Assembly (NCBI GenBank): GCA_030433225.1
Contig: JAUIMD010000026.1
Location: 1-11,286, forward strand
Reading direction: 5' to 3'
DNA: 11,286 nt
Source of the DNA: Bacteroidia bacterium
Lineage (GTDB): Bacteria; Bacteroidota; Bacteroidia; Bacteroidales; UBA5342
The position numbers and the translations under genes are program-made. This document shows, piece by piece, positions 6,018 to 11,286 of the stretch. The notes under the pieces were generated by a model. That model saw only the letters and a list, made by a program, of their open reading frames with translations, made no database searches and was not told the origin of the DNA. Position 1 is the first letter of the stretch, and each line of letters begins with the position of its first letter.

Positions 6018-8234
6018 ATGAAATTCGTGCTACCATTACTTACGCTCCTGTTTCCGGTACTAATACATGCCCAAAGTTTGCAGGGCACCATTTACAATAC
6101 CCAAAACAAGCCCATTCCCTATGCCGATGTTGTGAACATAAGTGGCGACAGCCATGCACATACCGATGAAAAAGGGGTATTTTTAATTGAGCACGTTCAC
6201 CCTACCGACACCCTGAAAGTTATCCATATGGGGTACGAACCGGTTCGGGTAATTATTTCGGAGGAAACCTACCCGCTACGCATCACCATGCACGAAAAAG
6301 TAATTTCGCTGGCAGATATTACCATCACGCCCGATGTAAATGCTCTGGAGGTAATTGCGGACATCAATTTGCAAACCAACCCGGTAAACTCATCGCAGGA
6401 AATTTTACGACTGGTGCCCGGTTTAGTATTGGGGCAACATGCCGGCGGAGGAAAGGCGGAACAACTTTTTTTAAGAGGTTTTGATTTAGACCATGGCACT
6501 GATATTCAGATAACAGCCGATGGTTTACCGGTTAATATGGTGTCGCATGCGCACGGACAAGGCTATGCCGACTTACATTTTTTAATACCCGAAACCATTG
6601 ATGAAATTGACTTTGGCAAAGGCCCCTACAACGCCGATAAAGGAAATTTTGCCACTGCCGGCCACGTAAACCTGAAAACCAGGCGCAACCTGCAAAACAA
6701 TCTTTTAAAAGTAGAAGGTGGGCAATTCAGCACCATGCGTACCCTGGGCATGGTTAACCTGTTGAACAAAAACGGCCAAAGTGCCTATGTTGCCACCGAA
6801 TACATTGCCACCGATGGTCCTTTTGACGCTCCGCAGAATTTTAGCCGCATTAATGTGTTTGGCAAATACACCGGAACCGTATCTGAAACTGACAGAATTG
6901 GCATCACCCTTTCGCATTTCACCAGTAAGTGGGATGCCTCCGGGCAAATTCCACAACGGGCGGTAGATCAGGGACTCATTTCAAGGTTCGGGGCCATTGA
7001 CAGCACCGAAGGAGGGCAAACCACCCGGCAAAACCTGATGATTGACTACGAAAAAACACTGGGAAACCAGGCATGGATTTCTAACAAAATCTACCTCATT
7101 CACTACGATTTCGACCTTTTTTCCAACTTTACCTTCTTTTTAAAGGATTCTGTCAACGGGGATCAAATCCACCAAAAAGAAGACCGCATGATTTTTGGCG
7201 GAAAGAGCACGTATTTTCAGAATTTTGAATGGGGCACGTGGGATGGAATTTTTCAAATTGGGGTGGAAATGCGCAACGACCAAAGCAACAACAACGAACT
7301 ATCGCACACCAAAAATAGACGCGAAACCCTGGTGGTGTACAAACTGGGCGATGTAACAGAAACCAACCTTGCGGGCTATGCTTCCGCCGAAATTCATTCC
7401 GGCAAATGGACCATCAATCCGGGGATACGCCTCGATCATTTTGATTTTCAGTATTACGATAAGCTGGAACCAAATTATTCCAACAAAGCCGTTCGGCAAA
7501 CCATCATCAGCCCCAAGGTAAATGTGCTGTACCATTATTCCCCCATTATGCAGTACTACTTAAAAACCGGGAAGGGTTTCCACTCAAACGACACCCGGGT
7601 AGTGGTGGCACAAAATGGCGACCGTATACTGCCGGCGGCTTATGGCACCGATGCGGGGTTTATCTGGAAACCTTCAGGCCAGTGGCTGGTAAATATGGCG
7701 TATTGGTATTTATACATGCAACAGGAGTTTGTGTATGTGGGGGACGAAGCTGTGGTGGAGCCCAGTGGCCGATCGCAACGCCAGGGGCTGGATGTTAGTG
7801 TGCGCTACCAACCGCTAAACTGGCTGTTTTTAAATGCCGATGCTACATACACAAACGCACGGGCATTGGATGAAGCAAGCGGTGAAAATTTTATTCCCCT
7901 TGCCCCGGTATTTACCCTTACGGGTGGAGCGCACGTCATTCACCCGAGTGGCATCAGTGGTGGGCTGAACCTGCGGCACCTTGCTGACCGTCCGGCCAAC
8001 GAAGACAACAGCATTGTAGCCCATGGATACACCGTTGTGGATGCCAATGTTACCTACCGCTACAAAGACTTTGATTTTGGGATATCCATACAGAACCTGT
8101 TTAACACAGCCTGGAATGAAACACAATTTGCCACCGAGTCGCGCTTAAAGGACGAACCGGCACCGGTAGAAGAAATTCACTTCACCCCCGGAACCCCGTT
8201 CAACATTAAAGCCAGTGTGCAGTACCGCTTTTAG
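6018..8234 (+). CDS. TonB-dependent outer-membrane receptor
   Basis: A 738-residue receptor that imports a substrate across the outer membrane using TonB energy. The ATG at 6018 is chosen because a clean signal peptide follows (MKFVLPLLTLLFPVLIHAQ); an in-frame TTG at 5979 would add 13 residues in front of it and lies upstream of the predicted transcript start. Next come a carboxypeptidase-regulatory-like domain (about 21-105), a plug domain (about 110-222, with EILRLVPGL, RGFDLDHGTD and the VSHAHGQGYADLHF stretch) and a beta-barrel ending in the usual terminal Phe (VQYRF). It is not SusC-type: it lacks the SusC length and there is no SusD neighbour. The N-terminal and plug regions are rich in His pairs (H46/H48, H59/H61, H177/H179), which may hint at a metal or metal-complex substrate, but this is inference. 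Convergent with the GH43 gene. Confidence 0.92.
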   Translation: MKFVLPLLTLLFPVLIHAQSLQGTIYNTQNKPIPYADVVNISGDSHAHTDEKGVFLIEHVHPTDTLKVIHMGYEPVRVIISEETYPLRITMHEKVISLADITITPDVNALEVIADINLQTNPVNSSQEILRLVPGLVLGQHAGGGKAEQLFLRGFDLDHGTDIQITADGLPVNMVSHAHGQGYADLHFLIPETIDEIDFGKGPYNADKGNFATAGHVNLKTRRNLQNNLLKVEGGQFSTMRTLGMVNLLNKNGQSAYVATEYIATDGPFDAPQNFSRINVFGKYTGTVSETDRIGITLSHFTSKWDASGQIPQRAVDQGLISRFGAIDSTEGGQTTRQNLMIDYEKTLGNQAWISNKIYLIHYDFDLFSNFTFFLKDSVNGDQIHQKEDRMIFGGKSTYFQNFEWGTWDGIFQIGVEMRNDQSNNNELSHTKNRRETLVVYKLGDVTETNLAGYASAEIHSGKWTINPGIRLDHFDFQYYDKLEPNYSNKAVRQTIISPKVNVLYHYSPIMQYYLKTGKGFHSNDTRVVVAQNGDRILPAAYGTDAGFIWKPSGQWLVNMAYWYLYMQQEFVYVGDEAVVEPSGRSQRQGLDVSVRYQPLNWLFLNADATYTNARALDEASGENFIPLAPVFTLTGGAHVIHPSGISGGLNLRHLADRPANEDNSIVAHGYTVVDANVTYRYKDFDFGISIQNLFNTAWNETQFATESRLKDEPAPVEEIHFTPGTPFNIKASVQYRF

Positions 8235-8245
8235 CCCATAAAAAA

Positions 8246-8401
8246 TTAAGCACCGAAACATTTTTCGGTGCTTATATATCCACTGCTGTACAGGGTAACT
8301 TTTAGGTAAAATCCCCGGTATTTTTTTATGCTCGCTTCAGAAAGCTGCCGACCTCCAAGCGTATAATAATATGCGGCAACTATTTTCCCTTTTTCTTTTT
8401 C
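8246..8401 (-). pseudogene. Out-of-frame tail resembling a type IX secretion sorting domain
   Basis: On the minus strand, just past the nine-A run at 8402-8410 and one frame away from the annotated GH43 end, the sequence reads on for about 50 codons to a TAA at 8248-8246. It contains AAYYYTLGGRQLSE and then RGFYLKVTLYSSG, followed by ISTEK. This pattern (a Gly-containing beta turn after tyrosines, a G-[FY]-Y-hydrophobic strand, a closing Lys strand) resembles the C-terminal sorting domain of type IX secretion substrates, common on Bacteroidota glycosidases. Restoring one base in the run would join it in frame to the GH43 protein. The resemblance is by eye; the domain call is moderate. Confidence 0.5.
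8247..8274 (+). terminator. Hairpin terminator between convergent genes
   Basis: A 12-bp perfect stem, TAAGCACCGAAA (8247-8258) with TTTCGGTGCTTA (8263-8274), has a CATT loop, 12 bases after the TonB receptor stop codon. No long T run follows. Being symmetric, it could act for both strands. On the minus strand it overlaps the end of the hidden GH43 tail. Confidence 0.75.
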
Positions 8402-9192
8402 AAAAAAAAACTGCCCGAATTCCCGGTTTCTTTGCCTTGTGTGAGCTGAACCGGTTGAATGCCCTGGTGGGTGGGTGTTATTTTTTGAATGGTTCCATCG
8501 GTATTAAAGTACATGCGATCGATGCACACTTCACGGTGGAATCCGGGTCCGTTATTTAAATAGTTTTTGTTTATACGATGGTAAACGATGTACCATTCGT
8601 CGCGGCCCGGAATCTGTAAAACGGAGTTGTGTGCCGTACCATATATTTCATTACCAGCGTCCTGTTGAATAACAATCGGTTCGGCAGCCACCGTAATGGG
8701 CCCCATCGGTGAGGTGGAAGTTCCATAAGCCACATGGTAATTGGGCGAACCCGTATCGTCTACCGACCATAAAAAGTAGTACAAACCATTGCGGTAAAAC
8801 ACATACACTCCTTCACGAAAAGCATAGGTTTCAAGGCTTCCACCTTTGGGGGTAATCACCCTGGTGGTTTCTTTTTTTATGGAAATCATGTCGTCGTTCA
8901 GTTCTGCAACCGCAGCAAAACCATTTCCCCAGTAAAAATAACTTTTGCCGGAAACAGGGTCGGTAAAAACATCCCCATCAATGTTTTGCCCTCTAATCCC
9001 ATCAGGAAGCTCAGCCACCATGGGGGCACCGGAATCGGTAAAAGGCCCGGTTGGATGATCAGAGACCGCCACGCCGATTTTCTTTCCACCACTTTCTCCA
9101 CTAAAATAATAGTAGTAGCGGTACTGTCCATTTTCCAATTGTTTCTCTTCGATGCAGGGAGCCCACGCATTGCCCGAGGCCCAGCCTGTGGG
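8380..9192 (-). CDS. GH43 glycosidase, C-terminal part of second catalytic domain (frameshifted)
   Basis: This is the continuation of the tandem GH43 gene after the frameshift near 9190-9193. It begins in frame at about 9192 with TGWASGNAWAPC, the substrate-site strand of GH43, and has no start codon of its own; a TTG at 9138 is internal. It carries two of the three GH43 catalytic residues: the pKa-modulating Asp in NIDGDVF (codon about 8979) and the general-acid Glu in FREGVYVFYRNG (codon about 8814). Later blades include EIYGTAHNSVLQIP and EWYIVYHRIN, as usual in arabinanase-like five-bladed propellers. The present stop at 8382-8380 gives an odd Lys-rich end (KKKKGK) just after a T9 run, probably an artefact of a second frameshift. 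Alone, this piece would lack the catalytic base and be inactive. Confidence 0.8.
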   Translation of the reverse strand, partial: PTGWASGNAWAPCIEEKQLENGQYRYYYYFSGESGGKKIGVAVSDHPTGPFTDSGAPMVAELPDGIRGQNIDGDVFTDPVSGKSYFYWGNGFAAVAELNDDMISIKKETTRVITPKGGSLETYAFREGVYVFYRNGLYYFLWSVDDTGSPNYHVAYGTSTSPMGPITVAAEPIVIQQDAGNEIYGTAHNSVLQIPGRDEWYIVYHRINKNYLNNGPGFHREVCIDRMYFNTDGTIQKITPTHQGIQPVQLTQGKETGNSGSFFLKKKKGK

Positions 9193-11286
9193 GTACTCAA
9201 ATCCAAAAAGGTGCCTTCGTTTTGCCAGTTCACCAAATCGGGCGATGAAAAAACGTCAAAGGAATATCCTCCCCACCCCGGGTATCCATCCGTTGTTGGG
9301 TAAATATAAAACCGCCCGGTTTGCGCGGAGTACAGCACTTCGGGGTCGGCATGAAAATCGGGTAAAACCGGGTTAGCTTCCACCTGTACGCTCACGGTGT
9401 AATGCACAGTGGTATTGTTTAACGTAAAGGCGTATTGCACCTCCCCTTTGCTAAAATCCTGCGGTCCTTCGGGTGAAACTTTCGTACCGGGTGTGGCAAA
9501 TACCCGGGGATCAAATGCGGTTAAATCAACGCCATAGGAAACTGGTATTTCCAACGTTTTTTTTGCTGCGTCTACCCGGTATCCTTTCGGACGTATCAGA
9601 GGGCTGCGGGCACCAACCTCCAGTGTATTTAATGCAGCGGATGGAAATGCGTTCAAAAGTCGCTGCATTTCTTCTTCGGTTATAGAAATGGTTGTACCAT
9701 GTCGGGCATCCATTCCATAGTTATCCTTCACGTAGGAAAAGGTCTCCAAATCGGGAGTTGCACAAAACTGGTAATGACCTGCCCCGTAGCAATCGTACAT
9801 TAAAATCCAATTATCCGTATCAATTAAACGAAAAACGCCGGCTCCTTCCACTGCTTTGTCTGTTTGATCCACGTTATCCAACAGGTTCACCCATTGCGAT
9901 CCGGGAGCCGCCCCATTTTGCGGGGTAAGCGTGGCGGAAGTTACTTTACTAATTCCACCAATGCCCTCGTTTTTAAAAAACATGTGGTATTGCTGATCCA
10001 CCTCATTAAATACAATATCTCCATCGATGGTTGCCGATCCGCGATCAAATAAATACTGTGGTTCTCCTTCCAAATCGGTAAAATCGGCATTGGCATAGCA
10101 ATAGAAAATTTTATCGTAGGGGATGCTTCCATCGTCGGTAAGCAGCGAAAAGTACACCATGTATTTACCGGCTTGTGCATCATAAACCGTTTGCGGAGCC
10201 CATACGCGTTTTACATTTGCCATAGTGGCGGGCCATTTGGTTGGAAAATGTACGGTGGAACTGGTCCAGGTTACCAGGTCGGTAGACTTTAACAGCACCA
10301 TCCCGCGGTTACTGCTCCACCCCTGGTTTGATCGCATATCCGTTACTACCATGTAAAACGTTTTTCCGTCTTCCCCCCTGAGAATATGCGGATCGCGTAC
10401 CGATTTTTTCAGGGCAATGTCGGCCGAGTTGATGACCGGGTTGCCGTTGTTTAACGGAATGTAATTGTATCCATCATTGCTGAGTGCAAAGTGAATTTGC
10501 TCCTCGTGCGGGGCATTGCCGGTGAAATAGGCAAACAGGTAACCTGCACGGTCTTCCATTTCGGCAATATTCACCGTAAAATCACGCGATTGTTGTTCTT
10601 TTCCTTTGGATACCGTTGCGGTTAATGTAACCTCCTTCGCTCCTTCACCCACAGGCGCCAGCTGCAATACTTTTCCCGAGGCATTCATCCATTCAGGGGC
10701 TTGCGATTTCCAGCGAACTTTGGACCCCTCCTGAGTATGGTAAGGCAATTGAATGGCAGAACGGATGTTTGATACATTTCCTGCAAGTTGAAGCCCCGCC
10801 AGGTCGCGTTCCACACTTTCTTTATCGGAGTATGAAGGCACCACGGTTACTACAAATTCTTTTGTTGCGGTGTAATGGTTTAAACTCAAGGTGGCAGTGA
10901 GTGTACCTTTCTCTGCTGAACTGCCATAAGCTGGCCTGTTCACAGAACCATCGGCAGCTACTACATTACTGTTGGAACTGCTCCAAAGAACCTTCACTTG
11001 CTCTCCAGCGGTATTGCGAAGCGGAATTTTAGAACGTACAGCATCTGCATTGGGGATGGCAATTTCTGCCAGAGCCGCCGTAACCGCCATGCTGTCTTGT
11101 GGTCCGTTCAGCGCCAGCAACTGGCTGCTCAGGTTGCGCACCTGCGTGGTTTCCAAGGCTCCATTGTATACCCTGAATTCGGCATATTTTGCATTTTTAA
11201 GGTAGGCATCTCCCTGGTAGCACGAACGGCCCAGGTAATTGTAGCGGGTATTCCCCAAAGTTGTTGGAGAAAGTGAAATGGCTCCT
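8898..11286 (-). CDS. Tandem GH43 glycosidase, N-terminal part (5' partial, frameshifted)
   Basis: The frame is open to the window edge, so the true start lies beyond 11286; a TTG at 11258 is internal. Counting from that codon, the domains are: the end of a LamG/concanavalin-like domain (1-45), two atrophied Ig-like domains (about 56-142 and 147-232), a first GH43 domain (about 236-545), a linker Ig-like domain (about 546-630), and the start of a second GH43 domain (from 631). The first GH43 has a full triad: D289 (RDPHIL), D412 (IDGDIV), E471 (EGAGVF). The second has its base D638 (HADPEV). After LDLSTP (about residue 690) the frame is lost; the last 98 or so residues to the stop at 8898 are meaningless. 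Likely substrates are plant or algal arabinan, xylan or galactan side chains; the exact subfamily is not assignable by eye. Confidence 0.85.
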   Translation of the reverse strand, partial: GAISLSPTTLGNTRYNYLGRSCYQGDAYLKNAKYAEFRVYNGALETTQVRNLSSQLLALNGPQDSMAVTAALAEIAIPNADAVRSKIPLRNTAGEQVKVLWSSSNSNVVAADGSVNRPAYGSSAEKGTLTATLSLNHYTATKEFVVTVVPSYSDKESVERDLAGLQLAGNVSNIRSAIQLPYHTQEGSKVRWKSQAPEWMNASGKVLQLAPVGEGAKEVTLTATVSKGKEQQSRDFTVNIAEMEDRAGYLFAYFTGNAPHEEQIHFALSNDGYNYIPLNNGNPVINSADIALKKSVRDPHILRGEDGKTFYMVVTDMRSNQGWSSNRGMVLLKSTDLVTWTSSTVHFPTKWPATMANVKRVWAPQTVYDAQAGKYMVYFSLLTDDGSIPYDKIFYCYANADFTDLEGEPQYLFDRGSATIDGDIVFNEVDQQYHMFFKNEGIGGISKVTSATLTPQNGAAPGSQWVNLLDNVDQTDKAVEGAGVFRLIDTDNWILMYDCYGAGHYQFCATPDLETFSYVKDNYGMDARHGTTISITEEEMQRLLNAFPSAALNTLEVGARSPLIRPKGYRVDAAKKTLEIPVSYGVDLTAFDPRVFATPGTKVSPEGPQDFSKGEVQYAFTLNNTTVHYTVSVQVEANPVLPDFHADPEVLYSAQTGRFYIYPTTDGYPGWGGYSFDVFSSPDLVNWQNEGTFLDLSTPQAGPRAMRGLPASKRNNWKMDSTATTIILVEKVVERKSAWRSLIIQPGLLPIPVPPWWLSFLMGLEGKTLMGMFLPTLFPAKVIFTGEMVLLRLQN
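9190..9193 (-). other. Frameshift site in the GH43 gene
   Basis: On the minus strand the reading frame changes around the run CCCC in AGTACCCCACAGG. One additional C would give LDLS-TPTGWASGNAWAPC, the expected continuous GH43 sequence. An alternative site is the nearby five-T run (complement of 9206-9210), but it would lose the family-typical LDL. Confidence 0.8.

Noticed and set aside
5822..6169. Short open frames on both strands in the gap before the TonB receptor
   Set aside because: They overlap the promoter region and the start of the receptor gene, with irregular composition and no motif.
9864..10183. Open frames on both strands overlapping the first GH43 domain
   Set aside because: They are alternative frames of a clearly coding GH43 region.
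1..11286. tRNA, rRNA, CRISPR array, insertion sequence or integrase
   Set aside because: No cloverleaf, regularly spaced repeats, transposase or terminal inverted repeats were seen on either strand.

Overview
The window looks like a chromosomal segment from a member of the Bacteroidota, probably a marine or sediment Bacteroidales/Marinilabiliales-type organism. This rests on weak ribosome-binding sites, matches to the Bacteroidota -7 promoter box (TAnnTTTG), an outer-membrane receptor with a carboxypeptidase-like N-terminal domain, a multidomain GH43 glycosidase, and a probable type IX secretion tail. The assignment is inferred from gene content; no rRNA or marker gene is present.

Layout, left to right. 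Positions 1-498 hold the 3' part of an AT-rich gene of unknown function that enters from outside the window, closed by a terminator. Positions 636-4173 hold a compact, co-directional operon: an ECF sigma factor, a zinc-type (ZAS) anti-sigma factor with one membrane segment, a membrane-anchored Spy/CpxP-like protein, a secreted Spy/CpxP-like protein with a Gly/Asn/Gln-rich tail, and a DUF2202 ferritin-like lipoprotein with a similar long tail. A strong terminator closes it. An identical two-box promoter-like element lies upstream of both the sigma gene and the anti-sigma gene with exactly the same spacing. This suggests self-regulation by the encoded sigma factor plus an internal promoter for the anti-sigma and effector genes. 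Positions 4375-5691 encode a stand-alone SPFH/band-7 membrane protein followed by a perfect 18-bp hairpin. Positions 6018-8234 encode a TonB-dependent outer-membrane receptor without a SusD partner. On the opposite strand, 11286 down to 8246 holds a large secreted tandem GH43 glycosidase (LamG remnant, two Ig-like domains, GH43, linker domain, GH43) whose 5' end lies outside the window.

The GH43 gene is broken. One frameshift lies at or near a GGGG run (9190-9193) and separates the catalytic base of the second GH43 domain from its other two catalytic residues. A second apparent frameshift at a nine-A run (8402-8410) cuts off a tail that reads like a type IX secretion sorting domain. Both are explained by loss of one base in a homopolymer, so they are either sequencing errors or real decay.

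The most interesting unit is the sigma operon. It reads as a self-contained envelope-stress or metal-response module: sensor/anti-sigma, two periplasmic Spy-like proteins, and a ferritin-like lipoprotein, two of which end in related low-complexity tails. What it responds to cannot be read from the sequence.
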